Assembly (NCBI RefSeq): GCF_001273755.1
Contig: NZ_LGYA01000001.1
Location: 928,683-992,682 of the forward strand
From: Peribacillus butanolivorans
GTDB lineage: Bacteria; Bacillota; Bacilli; Bacillales; DSM-1321
DNA: 64,000 nt
Direction of reading: 5' to 3'
Made by a program: the position numbers and the translations under genes. The notes beneath the pieces were generated by a model. That model was given only the letters and a program-made list of their open reading frames with translations. It was not told the DNA's origin and ran no database searches. Below, piece by piece: positions 8,632-18,056 of the stretch. The stretch's first letter is position 1; every line of letters starts with the position of its first letter.

Positions 8632-9321
8632 TTATTCGATAGTACAGATTTCTATTGGGCAATTTTCACAGTCAATTTCCTGCTTTAAATACTCAAGGTT
8701 AAGTATCTTAATGCGTCCTTTTTTAATAGAAACTACATTGTTTTTTCTTAATTGAGAGAGCATTCGATTGACTACCTCACGGGATGTGCCGCAAAAATTA
8801 GCAAGCTCTTGGTTTGTAAAGGGAAGAGTGATGACTATACCGTCTTCAACTTCAGTACCATAGCTATTTGATAAGCGAATGAGAGTGGAGTAAAATGCGC
8901 CTTTCTTACCGTGCAGGAGCATATCGCGGAATTTAGCCTGATTTTTACGATTTTGAGCGGATAACCATGTCATCATTTCAACTGCAAGATGACTATCCGA
9001 CGCGATTTTCTCTTCTAATAATTCTTTAGAAATAACCGCTACAACACCATCTTCTAACATTTTTGCATTCATCATATATTTAGGGTTCTGAGAAAAAAGG
9101 ACAGTTTCTCCAACTAGGTCATTCTCTGAACAAATACGCATTGTCAATTCTCGACCGTCTGGAACAACCTTACTCACTTCAACTTTGCCTTTTAAAATGT
9201 AATACAAATCACTAGCAAGGGTGTTCTCCTGAAAAAGGAGGCACCCTTTTTCTATACGTTTAACATGATGTCTATTATCAAAAAATGCATGCATTCGATT
9301 AGATAACGTAAATTCGTTCAT
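8632..9321 (-). CDS. fnr: Fnr-type Crp/Fnr family regulator
   Basis: The 229-residue protein has an N-terminal cyclic-nucleotide-binding-like fold (GRELTMRI, GETVLF) and a C-terminal winged helix with recognition helix near TSREVVNRMLSQL. It lacks the N-terminal cysteines of E. coli FNR but ends in CENCPIEIC (Cys218, Cys221, Cys226). That CX2CX4C spacing is the B. subtilis Fnr arrangement, whose 4Fe-4S cluster has three Cys and one Asp ligand. It probably activates anaerobic genes when oxygen is low. moaA nearby fits, because nitrate reductase needs the cofactor. No nar genes are seen here. Confidence 0.88.
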   Translation of the reverse strand: MNEFTLSNRMHAFFDNRHHVKRIEKGCLLFQENTLASDLYYILKGKVEVSKVVPDGRELTMRICSENDLVGETVLFSQNPKYMMNAKMLEDGVVAVISKELLEEKIASDSHLAVEMMTWLSAQNRKNQAKFRDMLLHGKKGAFYSTLIRLSNSYGTEVEDGIVITLPFTNQELANFCGTSREVVNRMLSQLRKNNVVSIKKGRIKILNLEYLKQEIDCENCPIEICTIE

Positions 9322-9463
9322 TTATTACAACCGCCTTTCAGATACCGTTATAACTCAGTTACTACCTTATTTGATTTAAACGGAAAAAACACTAGTAGTC
9401 AACAACTTTGGATAAAACTAGAAGTTTTCGCAGTGGAACTTGTTTTTAAAATTTAAGTTTAGA

Positions 9464-9509
9464 ATTTTATAAAAATACATTTGATTTTATTTTTATTCAG
9501 TCTTATAAT
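9464..9509 (+). promoter_or_regulatory. argC promoter with tandem ARG boxes
   Basis: A SigA promoter is clear: TTGATT (9481-9486), 17 bases, TATAAT (9504-9509). Two 18-bp candidates for the ArgR/AhrC box (TNTGNATWWWWATNCANA) lie at 9464-9481 and 9484-9501, start to start 20 bp, each with three mismatches and the same pattern. They overlap the -35 and the spacer, as expected for arginine repression. Confidence 0.6.
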
Positions 9510-9557
9510 AATAGAATCAAAGAATTGCAGGGACTTAAAATCTAGGAGATGGTTTTT

Positions 9558-10592
9558 GTGAACGTATCAATAGTAGGCGCAACAGGGTATGGAGGAGTGG
9601 AATTGATAAGATTCCTGAATAATCATCCTCATTTGAAAATAAAATCACTGCATACGTCATCCCAATTTGGTCGAAGTTTATATGAAGAAAATGCACATTT
9701 AATGCATATGAAAGATAAATTAGAAGAAATTGACCCGGAAGCAATTGCAAAAAAATCTGATATTGTTTTTCTTGCTACTCCTTCGGGTGTTTCCTCACAA
9801 TTAATTTCGGAATTTTCCGACCTTAATATTAAAGTAATCGATTTGTCAGGGGATCTTAGGCTTCAAACTCCAGGTGAATATGAACACTGGTATAAAAAAA
9901 CAGCCGCGCCTCAGCATATTATTGAAAAAGCTGTATACGGATTGGCTGAATGGAATGCTGAAGAAATTAGAGAATCAACTATTATTGCGAATCCAGGATG
10001 TTACCCAACTGCTGCATTACTTGGTCTTGCTCCTTTATTCACAGAAGGATGGGCTACAGCCACAGATGTCATTATTGATGCTAAATCCGGAGTGTCCGGG
10101 GCAGGAAAATCACTTTCATCCGTTACACATTACAGTGAAATGAATGAAAACTTTAAAATATATAAAGTGAATCAGCATCAACACATACCGGAAATCGAAC
10201 AACAGCTTGGAAGATGGTCATCAGATTTACAACCTATAACATTTAATACCCATCTTGTTCCTATGACTAGGGGTATCATGGCTACGATGTATATTAAGGT
10301 AAACCGGCAGACTTCAACAGCTGAACTAAGAGATTTGTATGAAACTGTTTATGAGGATCATCCATTTGTCCGGGTACAGCCGCTTGATCGATTCCCGTCT
10401 ACGAAACAAGTGTATGGTTCCAACTTTTGTGATATAGGCGTCGCATATGATGAAAGAACAGGTAAGGTAACGATTGTTTCAGTTATTGATAATTTAGTAA
10501 AGGGTGCTGCAGGGCAGGCCATTCAAAATGCAAATATATTAATGGGGCTAGAGGAAACAGCAGGACTATGGAGCAGCCCACTATATCCGTAA
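9558..10592 (+). CDS. argC: N-acetyl-gamma-glutamyl-phosphate reductase ArgC
   Basis: ArgC reduces N-acetylglutamyl phosphate to the semialdehyde with NADPH, in the acetylated arginine pathway. GATGYGG near the N terminus binds NADP; the catalytic Cys is near residue 148 in NPGCYPTA; the conserved His is in HLVPMTRG. The GTG at 9558 is chosen because AGGAG lies 9 bases upstream; the ATG at 9549 is too close to it. The protein has 344 residues. It is first gene of the arginine cluster. Confidence 0.95.
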   Translation: MNVSIVGATGYGGVELIRFLNNHPHLKIKSLHTSSQFGRSLYEENAHLMHMKDKLEEIDPEAIAKKSDIVFLATPSGVSSQLISEFSDLNIKVIDLSGDLRLQTPGEYEHWYKKTAAPQHIIEKAVYGLAEWNAEEIRESTIIANPGCYPTAALLGLAPLFTEGWATATDVIIDAKSGVSGAGKSLSSVTHYSEMNENFKIYKVNQHQHIPEIEQQLGRWSSDLQPITFNTHLVPMTRGIMATMYIKVNRQTSTAELRDLYETVYEDHPFVRVQPLDRFPSTKQVYGSNFCDIGVAYDERTGKVTIVSVIDNLVKGAAGQAIQNANILMGLEETAGLWSSPLYP

Positions 10593-10610
10593 AATTATTG
10601 GAGGTAAATA

Positions 10611-11843
10611 ATGAATACACTACAGCCAGTTGAAGAAATCAAACAAATTCAAGAAGGAAACATCTTAATGCCTAAAGGGTTCAAAGCCTCAGGCGCTCAT
10701 GCAGGGTTGCGCTACTCAAAAAAAGACATTGGAATTATTTATACAGAAACTGCAGCATCATCCGCTGCGGTTTATACACAAAATGTAGTTCAAGCGGCTC
10801 CAATCAATGTAACGAAGGATAGCATAGCAGTTACTGGAAAGCTTCATGGCATAGTAGTTAATAGTGCATGTGCGAATGCTTGTACTGGAGAGCAAGGGTT
10901 AAAGGATGCTATTGAAATGAGAAAGCTTGCTGCTCAAAAGTTCGGCTTGGAAGATCATTCATTTGCAGTTGCTTCAACTGGAGTTATTGGCGAATTTATG
11001 GAAATGGATAAAATTAAAAACGGCATAGATTTATTGGAGCCAACAGATACAGCTGAAGCTGCTGAAGACTTTGGTACTGCTATTTTAACAACGGATATAG
11101 TAACTAAAAGTTGCGGTTATGAAACATTCATTGATGGTAAATGCGTGAAAATGGGCGGAGCGGCGAAAGGGTCAGGGATGATTCATCCGAACATGGCTAC
11201 AATGCTCGGTTTCATTACAACGGATGCTGTCATTGAACCGAATGATTTACAGGAAGCGTTATCTTCTATAACGAATGATACATTTAATCAAATAACTGTT
11301 GACGGTGATTGTTCGACGAATGACATGGTGCTGGTCCTAGCAAATGGAGCAGCAAGAAATGAACCTTTGACAAATACGCACCCAGAATGGTCTGTATTTT
11401 TGGAATTATTAAAACAGACTTCTGAAAATTTAGCTAAACAAATTGCGAAAGACGGAGAAGGCGCGACAAAATTAATTGAAGTGAATGTCCATGGCATGAA
11501 TTCCAAACAAGATTCACAAATGATGGCGAAAACGATTGTTGGTTCAAATTTAGTGAAAACGGCTGCTTTTGGAGCGGATGCAAACTGGGGACGTATTATT
11601 GCTGCAATGGGTCGAAGCGGAGTAGGGTTCCAACCGGAACAAACAACGATTTCATTTGGTGAAATCATTGTACTGAAAGATGGCGAGCCTATACAGTTTT
11701 CTGAGGAAGATGCAAAGGCATACTTGGAAAATGAAAGTATTATCATTAATGTTTACTTGAAAGATGGTAATGAATCAGGAACGGCATGGGGCTGTGATTT
11801 AACCTATGATTATGTAAAAATAAACGGAAGTTATCGATCATAA
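10611..11843 (+). CDS. argJ: Bifunctional ornithine acetyltransferase/N-acetylglutamate synthase ArgJ
   Basis: The 410-residue precursor self-cleaves before Thr197 in NMATMLGF to give alpha and beta chains, and recycles the acetyl group from N-acetylornithine to glutamate. The family motifs KGSGMIHPN and ANWGRIIAAMGRSG are present. Bacillus ArgJ is usually bifunctional; no separate argA or argE is seen here. A GGAGG site precedes the ATG, and argC ends 18 bases before. Confidence 0.95.
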   Translation: MNTLQPVEEIKQIQEGNILMPKGFKASGAHAGLRYSKKDIGIIYTETAASSAAVYTQNVVQAAPINVTKDSIAVTGKLHGIVVNSACANACTGEQGLKDAIEMRKLAAQKFGLEDHSFAVASTGVIGEFMEMDKIKNGIDLLEPTDTAEAAEDFGTAILTTDIVTKSCGYETFIDGKCVKMGGAAKGSGMIHPNMATMLGFITTDAVIEPNDLQEALSSITNDTFNQITVDGDCSTNDMVLVLANGAARNEPLTNTHPEWSVFLELLKQTSENLAKQIAKDGEGATKLIEVNVHGMNSKQDSQMMAKTIVGSNLVKTAAFGADANWGRIIAAMGRSGVGFQPEQTTISFGEIIVLKDGEPIQFSEEDAKAYLENESIIINVYLKDGNESGTAWGCDLTYDYVKINGSYRS

Positions 11844-11858
11844 GGGGTGTTGAAAAGA

Positions 11859-12629
11859 GTGAACATTTTAGTCATAAAGTGCGGCGGTAGTATTATTAAC
11901 GAGTTATCAGAGTCGTTTTTTACAAGTGTTAAAGAGTTACAAAGCCGCGGTTACCAGATTGTCTTTGTTCATGGAGGCGGCCCTGATATCAATTCGATGC
12001 TTGAAAAATATGAAATTGAACCGGTCTTTGAAAATGGTTTAAGAAAAACGACCACTGAAGTATTGGAAGTTGTAGAACTGATGTTGGCAGGCAAATCTAA
12101 TCGATGTCTCGTCCATAAATTGGAGGCACATGGTATTAAGGCTGTCGGTCTAAATGGTTCGGACGGCGGAATCCTGACTGGTGAGTATATTGATGAAAAG
12201 AAGCTAGGGGCTGTTGGTGAGATTCATCAAGTCGATACGGAATTACTTGGACTTCTATTTGAAAAAGGCTATTGCCCGGTATTGACTCCGATTTCGATTA
12301 CAGAAGATGGAAATAAGTTAAATGTGAATGCGGATATGGCTGCAGGTTCTGTAGCGAAGGCACTCTCGGCTGAAATGTGCTTATTTGTCACAGACGTTAA
12401 AGGGGTCTTAAAGAATCAGCAGATTATCGAAAAACTGACTGAAACGGAGACACAGGCTTTAATTACAGATGGCAGTATCTATGGCGGTATGATTCCGAAA
12501 GTTAACACAGCATTGTCGGTGTTGAATAAAGGAGTTGAGAAAGTGATGATTGTAAGCGGCAAGGATCACTTCTATGAAAACGGGCAATTTATCGGAACGA
12601 AATTTCTACAGGAAGAAGGGGTATTTTAA
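11859..12629 (+). CDS. argB: Acetylglutamate kinase ArgB
   Basis: The amino-acid kinase fold is shown by VIKCGGS at the N terminus, VHGGGP for substrate, and a C-terminal GGMIPKV segment. It phosphorylates N-acetylglutamate. The GTG at 11859 gives MNILVIKCGG, matching relatives; two earlier GTG/TTG codons sit on or next to the AAGGGG ribosome site. It overlaps argD in a TAATG arrangement. The protein has 256 residues. Confidence 0.94.
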   Translation: MNILVIKCGGSIINELSESFFTSVKELQSRGYQIVFVHGGGPDINSMLEKYEIEPVFENGLRKTTTEVLEVVELMLAGKSNRCLVHKLEAHGIKAVGLNGSDGGILTGEYIDEKKLGAVGEIHQVDTELLGLLFEKGYCPVLTPISITEDGNKLNVNADMAAGSVAKALSAEMCLFVTDVKGVLKNQQIIEKLTETETQALITDGSIYGGMIPKVNTALSVLNKGVEKVMIVSGKDHFYENGQFIGTKFLQEEGVF

Positions 12630-13780
12630 TGAGTTCTTTATTTCCTACATATGCAAGGTGGAACATTGAACCGGAAACAGCGAATGGGATGAAACTTATC
12701 AGTACAACAGGTAAGGAGTATCTTGATTTTACATCGGGAATCGGAGTTTTAAACCTTGGCCATAGTCATGAAAAGGTGAAAAAGGCTGTTACGGAGCAAC
12801 TTAATAAATACTGGCATGTATCGAATATGTTTCAAAGTTCTTTACAGGAACGGGCAGCAAAAATGCTAGTAGATGCCTCAGGATTAGGTCAAGTTTTCTT
12901 TGCCAACAGCGGCGCTGAAGCAAATGAGGCAGCTATCAAACTTGCTCGTAAAGCTACAGGAAAAAGTAAAATTGTCACATGTCTGCAGTCATTCCACGGC
13001 CGTACATTTGCAACGATGGCAGCAACGGGACAGGAAAAAATCAAGATTGGTTTCGGGCCGATGCTAGCTTCGTTTGAATATGTGCCATTCAATGACAACG
13101 ATGCTTTAGAAACTGCAGTAGATGAGGATACGGCAGCGGTAATGATCGAAGTAGTTCAAGGAGAGGGCGGCATTCATGTTGTTCAGCAATCGTATTTGGA
13201 CGCAATTCAAGCTCAATGTAAAAAATACGGATCACTTCTTATTATCGATGAAATACAAACGGGAATTGGCCGTACAGGCAAACCATTTGCATTTCAGCAT
13301 TTTAATATCCAACCAGATATCATTACTTCGGCCAAGGGGCTAGGAAATGGTCTACCTATCGGGGCGATGATTGGCAAAGAAACGTTGTCAGAATTCTTTA
13401 GTGCTGGAAGCCATGGATCCACTTTTGGCGGTAATCCGGTAAGTGTTGCAGCAGCAGAAGCTGTTTTAAAAGAAATTTTCCAATTGGGATTCTTAAAAGA
13501 AGTCGTGGAAAAAGCTGAATACCTTGAATGTGAATTGACAAAGGCATTAAAGGATTCAGAAGAAGTCAAAGAAATTCGTGGACTTGGGATGATGGTCGGG
13601 ATCGAATGCAAACAAGATGTTCAGTCGTTTTTAATGGAGCTTCAAGAAGATGGCCTACTCGTATTAAGTGCAGGACCTAATGTTCTTCGTTTACTTCCAC
13701 CTCTGACAGCGACTAAATCAGAGATTGATACTGCAATTAAGAAAATAAAAAAAGTATTAGCAATAAAACAAACAATCTAA
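12629..13780 (+). CDS. argD: Acetylornithine aminotransferase ArgD
   Basis: The 383-residue class III PLP aminotransferase converts N-acetylglutamate semialdehyde to N-acetylornithine. NSGAEANEAAIKLARK binds the cofactor phosphate, IIDEIQTGIGRTG holds the PLP Asp, and the Schiff-base Lys is in SAKGLGNGLP. It is translationally coupled to argB. Tandem ARG-box-like sites follow the stop and begin a second control region before carA. Confidence 0.95.
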   Translation: MSSLFPTYARWNIEPETANGMKLISTTGKEYLDFTSGIGVLNLGHSHEKVKKAVTEQLNKYWHVSNMFQSSLQERAAKMLVDASGLGQVFFANSGAEANEAAIKLARKATGKSKIVTCLQSFHGRTFATMAATGQEKIKIGFGPMLASFEYVPFNDNDALETAVDEDTAAVMIEVVQGEGGIHVVQQSYLDAIQAQCKKYGSLLIIDEIQTGIGRTGKPFAFQHFNIQPDIITSAKGLGNGLPIGAMIGKETLSEFFSAGSHGSTFGGNPVSVAAAEAVLKEIFQLGFLKEVVEKAEYLECELTKALKDSEEVKEIRGLGMMVGIECKQDVQSFLMELQEDGLLVLSAGPNVLRLLPPLTATKSEIDTAIKKIKKVLAIKQTI

Positions 13781-13784
13781 ATTT

Positions 13785-13822
13785 AATGAATTTTTATAGA
13801 ATAAAATGAATAATTATGCTAT
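13785..13822 (+). promoter_or_regulatory. Tandem ARG boxes before carA
   Basis: Two 18-bp matches to the ARG-box consensus lie at 13785-13802 (core TGAATTTTTAT) and 13805-13822 (core TGAATAATTAT), start to start 20 bp, the same spacing as before argC. A TATATAAAT stretch just after could be the -10. This suggests a second arginine-repressed promoter for carAB-argF. Confidence 0.55.
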
Positions 13823-13861
13823 TCTATATATAAATATACGTCATCTACAGAGGTGAAGAAC

Positions 13862-14944
13862 ATGAAAAACTATCTACATTTAGAGAATGGTTCCGTCTTT
13901 GAAGGGGAACTGTTGACTAAATCAATTAAAAAAGCAATCACTGGAGAGATTGTCTTTTTTACAGGAATGACCGGATATCAAGAAGTATTGACAGATCCTT
14001 CATATAAGGACCAAATTGTCATTTTCACATATCCTTTAATCGGAAATTATGGAATTAATGAAAATGATTTCGAAAGTAAGAAGCCGCATGTTGCCGGTGT
14101 TATTGTATATGAAGGAAATATGAGCCATTCTCATTATCAAGCTAAATATTCCATTGCTGAATATTTAGACAAATGGAACATCCCTCTTTTGAGTCATGTG
14201 GATACGCGAGCGGTAGTTAAAAATATACGACAAGAAGGCTCCATGCAGGCAGCCATCACAGCAGAAACTGCATTCACATTCGAATCCAGTTTGAATGATT
14301 TAGAAGCGCACGTAGCCGCAGTTTCTACTAAAGAGATTGAAAGCTTCGGGAAAGGTTCCAAACACGTTGTAATGATGGATTTTGGTTATAAAAAATCCAT
14401 ATTAAATTCATTGCTTGAACAGGGGTGCCGAGTTTCAGTCGTTCCCTTTGATACTAAATTCGAACATATCAAGGACTTGAATCCGGATGGTATTTTGCTT
14501 TCAAATGGGCCTGGGGATCCAAAACAGCTTGAATATCTATTGGAAAATATTAAGAAAATCATTACGAATTTTCCTACAATGGGCATCTGCCTAGGTCATC
14601 AATTAACGGCCCTTGCTTTTGGGGGAAATACAAAAAAAATGCTGTTTGGACATCGCGGTGCGAATCAGCCCGTGGTCGATTTGAAAACGAAAAAGGTGTA
14701 TATGAGTTCTCAAAATCATAGCTATGAAGTGGATGAGCCAAGCTTACAAGGAACATCACTTCAAGTTCGCTTCCGGAATGTGAATGATAGTACCGTTGAG
14801 GGACTTATGCATAAAGATTTACCGATATTTACGACTCAATACCACCCTGAAGCGAATCCAGGACCGATAGAAAGCTCACTATTGTTTAACGACTTTTTAC
14901 AAATGATAAATGAATATAGCGGGAGAGAAAAAGCATATGCCTAA
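13862..14944 (+). CDS. carA: Carbamoyl-phosphate synthase small subunit (arginine-type) CarA
   Basis: The 360-residue glutaminase subunit supplies ammonia to CarB. The class I amidotransferase triad has Cys in GICLGHQ and His-Glu in HPEANPG; the N-terminal CPSase domain starts YLHLENGSVFEG. Location in an arginine operon shows it is the arginine-specific enzyme. ATG at 13862 follows GAGGTG; the upstream GTG is inside that site. It overlaps carB by 8 bases. Confidence 0.94.
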   Translation: MKNYLHLENGSVFEGELLTKSIKKAITGEIVFFTGMTGYQEVLTDPSYKDQIVIFTYPLIGNYGINENDFESKKPHVAGVIVYEGNMSHSHYQAKYSIAEYLDKWNIPLLSHVDTRAVVKNIRQEGSMQAAITAETAFTFESSLNDLEAHVAAVSTKEIESFGKGSKHVVMMDFGYKKSILNSLLEQGCRVSVVPFDTKFEHIKDLNPDGILLSNGPGDPKQLEYLLENIKKIITNFPTMGICLGHQLTALAFGGNTKKMLFGHRGANQPVVDLKTKKVYMSSQNHSYEVDEPSLQGTSLQVRFRNVNDSTVEGLMHKDLPIFTTQYHPEANPGPIESSLLFNDFLQMINEYSGREKAYA

Positions 14945-17900
14945 GGACAACACGATACAGACTATTTTAGTAATTGGTTCAGGGCCGATTGTAATAGGGC
15001 AGGCTGCTGAATTCGATTATGCAGGTACACAGGCCTGCCTCGCTTTAAAAGAGGAAGGATATAAAGTCATCCTGGTTAACAACAATCCGGCAACGATTAT
15101 GACGGATGATATGAACGCGGATGCTGTCTATTTCGAACCTTTAACAGTAGATGTACTGGAAAAAATCATTGCTAAAGAAAAGCCGGATGGCCTGCTTGCT
15201 ACATTAGGGGGGCAAACTGGATTGAATCTTGCTTATCAATTGGATGATGCAGGAGTGCTTGAAAAATATAATGTCAAACTATTAGGAACACCAATAGACT
15301 CCATCAAAAAAGGAGAAGATCGTGAACTGTTTCGTGAACTAATGTTTGAAATTGATGAACCTGTTCCTGACAGTACAATTGTCCATACTTTAGAAGAGGC
15401 GCAAGCTTTCGCCGACAAAATTGGTTTCCCCATAATCGTTCGTCCTGCCTATACACTTGGAGGTACTGGCGGAGGGATTGCTGAGACCATGGAGACATTC
15501 AAGGAACTTGTACGAGGCGGACTTCAAGAAAGCCCGATTACACAGTGCTTGATTGAAAGAAGTATAGCAGGGTATAAAGAAGTCGAATATGAGGTTATGC
15601 GCGATGGAAACAATACATGCATTACCATCTGTAATATGGAAAATATCGATCCTGTCGGTATTCATACAGGTGATTCCATTGTTGTAGCTCCATCTCAGAC
15701 CTTATCTGATGATGAGTTTCAAATGTTACGTGCGGCCTCTATAAAAATTATCTCTGCTTTAGGTATCATTGGCGGCTGTAACATTCAATTTGCACTTGAT
15801 CCGAATAGCAAACAGTACTATTTAATAGAAGTAAATCCACGTGTTAGCCGTTCATCGGCATTAGCATCCAAAGCAACCGGTTATCCGATTGCACGCATCG
15901 CTGCAAAACTTGCTATCGGCTATCATTTATCTGAACTTATCAATCCTGTAACGAAGAGTACTTATTCAAGCTTCGAACCTGCTCTTGATTATGTAGCAGT
16001 AAAATTTCCACGGTGGCCATTCGATAAATTCACGACTGCCCACCGCAAATTAGGAACTCAGATGAAGGCGACAGGCGAAGTTATGGCATTACACCGTAGC
16101 TTTGAAGGTGGAGTCCAAAAAGCTATCGATTCATTAGAATTAAAAACGAATGGACTGCAACTTTTATCATTAAAAGATAAAACTGTTCCAGAACTTTGGG
16201 AAAAGCTCGCTGAAAAATCTGACGAACGCATTTTTGTCATTTTTGAAATGCTTCGTAAAGGTGTGACAGTTGAAGAAATCCATAAAGCAACCATCATTGA
16301 TTATTTCTTCCTTCAATCTTTTGCTTCGCTGATCGAGAAAGAAAATGAAATCACTGCTAAGACAATCGATTTGGTCACCAAAGAAGAACTGCAGCTGTAC
16401 AAGGAAAAGGGCTTCTCTGACCGTTATCTTGCCTCCGTATGGAAAGTAAGTGAAATCGAAGTGAGAGCACACCGTAAATCACTAGGCATTACCGCCGTTT
16501 ACAAAACGGTTGATACATGTGCAGCTGAATTTGAATCACATACGAATTATCATTATTCAACATATTTTGGAGAGAACGAGCAGAAAAAAACAGATAAAAA
16601 GAAAGTATTGATGATTGGCAGTGGCCCAATCCGAATCGGACAGGGAATTGAATTCGATTACTGTTCCGTTCATGGTGTTTATGCACTTCAGGATGAAAAT
16701 GTTGAAACGATCATGATTAATAATAACCCAGAAACGGTAAGTACGGATTTCGCAACAGCAGATCGTCTTTATTTCGAGCCATTAACCTTGGAATATGTAC
16801 TGAATGTTATAGAAGCGGAAGATATTGAGGATGTAATTGTCCAATTTGGCGGACAGACAGCCATAAATCTGGCAAAGGGACTGGAAGATTACGGAATTAA
16901 TTTATTGGGTACCTCATTTGATACGCTTGACCAACTAGAAGATCGCGATCGCTTTTATCAGCTTCTGCAAAAGCTGGAGATTCCACATGTGCCGGGTTCG
17001 ATGGCCAATAGTGCAGAGCAATTAATTGAGTGTGCTGAGGCGATTGGCTTCCCAGTTCTATTACGCCCATCTTATGTAATTGGTGGTCAGGGGATGGAAA
17101 TTATCCGGTCGAAGAAAAGCTTACTGAATAGAATTGAAAATGGAACGGCACTTGTATTTCCTGTGTTAATCGATTCTTATATTCCAGGTAAAGAAGCGGA
17201 AATCGATTTGATTGCGGATGGCAATGAGATTTATATTCCAATTATTGCTGAACATGTAGAAAAAGCAGGCGTCCATTCGGGAGATAGCATGGCATTACTA
17301 CCAGCTCAATCCTTATCAGAGGATATCAAAAATAAAATGACTATTTTTGCACAAAAGTTAGTAGTAGAGCTTGGTTATAAAGGTCTTATGAACATCCAAT
17401 TTGTGATTGAAGGCAATGACGTATATGTTTTGGAAGTAAACCCGCGTGCTAGCCGGACGATTCCAATCATCAGTAAAATCACTAATGTTTCTTTAGTACA
17501 GATTGCGACAAAAATATTGCTTGGGAAATACTCGTTGTCGAATGTGTTCGAAAAAACAGGGTTAATGGAAGAAATTCCGTATTCAGTTGTAAAATATCCA
17601 GTATTCTCAACGTTTGCACTAAGCGGACTTGATTCAAAAGTAGGGCCGGAAATGAAATCAACTGGTGAAGGCATCGCTATCGGAAAAACGATGACAGAAG
17701 CATTAACAAAAGTATTTCATGCTCAAAAGGCTAAACATACTTCAGGTGTGTATCAATCCGAATCAGTCCAATTAAGTGAAGAATTGCTTGTACTAATCAA
17801 TGAAGCTGGGTTGACATTGACGGATTCCGATTTTGACAAATGGCTTAATGAAGGAAATGCAGCTGTTGTTTTAGCTTATGGAACTACAGAAGAAGATAAG

Positions 17901-18056
17901 AAGCTAAGATTATTGGCTGCAAAATATCGACTTCTAGCATTTACAGAAGAAGAGACTTTTAAAGCCTATCTTCAATCGTTAGAAAATGCTGATCCAGGCG
18001 TTACCGCGCTGCAGGAATGGATTGTAACATATTCGAAAGGAGTGTCACACGTATGA
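14937..18056 (+). CDS. carB: Carbamoyl-phosphate synthase large subunit (arginine-type) CarB
   Basis: CarB makes carbamoyl phosphate from ammonia, bicarbonate and two ATP. The 1039 residues form two homologous halves, each starting with a Rossmann-like domain (IGSGPIVIGQAAEFDYAG; IGSGPIRIGQGIEFDY) and an ATP-grasp domain. A short C-terminal allosteric domain follows. The length is nearer the B. subtilis arginine enzyme than the pyrimidine one. The start at 14937 follows GGGAGAG and overlaps carA. Its stop overlaps argF by four bases (ATGA). Confidence 0.95.
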   Translation: MPKDNTIQTILVIGSGPIVIGQAAEFDYAGTQACLALKEEGYKVILVNNNPATIMTDDMNADAVYFEPLTVDVLEKIIAKEKPDGLLATLGGQTGLNLAYQLDDAGVLEKYNVKLLGTPIDSIKKGEDRELFRELMFEIDEPVPDSTIVHTLEEAQAFADKIGFPIIVRPAYTLGGTGGGIAETMETFKELVRGGLQESPITQCLIERSIAGYKEVEYEVMRDGNNTCITICNMENIDPVGIHTGDSIVVAPSQTLSDDEFQMLRAASIKIISALGIIGGCNIQFALDPNSKQYYLIEVNPRVSRSSALASKATGYPIARIAAKLAIGYHLSELINPVTKSTYSSFEPALDYVAVKFPRWPFDKFTTAHRKLGTQMKATGEVMALHRSFEGGVQKAIDSLELKTNGLQLLSLKDKTVPELWEKLAEKSDERIFVIFEMLRKGVTVEEIHKATIIDYFFLQSFASLIEKENEITAKTIDLVTKEELQLYKEKGFSDRYLASVWKVSEIEVRAHRKSLGITAVYKTVDTCAAEFESHTNYHYSTYFGENEQKKTDKKKVLMIGSGPIRIGQGIEFDYCSVHGVYALQDENVETIMINNNPETVSTDFATADRLYFEPLTLEYVLNVIEAEDIEDVIVQFGGQTAINLAKGLEDYGINLLGTSFDTLDQLEDRDRFYQLLQKLEIPHVPGSMANSAEQLIECAEAIGFPVLLRPSYVIGGQGMEIIRSKKSLLNRIENGTALVFPVLIDSYIPGKEAEIDLIADGNEIYIPIIAEHVEKAGVHSGDSMALLPAQSLSEDIKNKMTIFAQKLVVELGYKGLMNIQFVIEGNDVYVLEVNPRASRTIPIISKITNVSLVQIATKILLGKYSLSNVFEKTGLMEEIPYSVVKYPVFSTFALSGLDSKVGPEMKSTGEGIAIGKTMTEALTKVFHAQKAKHTSGVYQSESVQLSEELLVLINEAGLTLTDSDFDKWLNEGNAAVVLAYGTTEEDKKLRLLAAKYRLLAFTEEETFKAYLQSLENADPGVTALQEWIVTYSKGVSHV

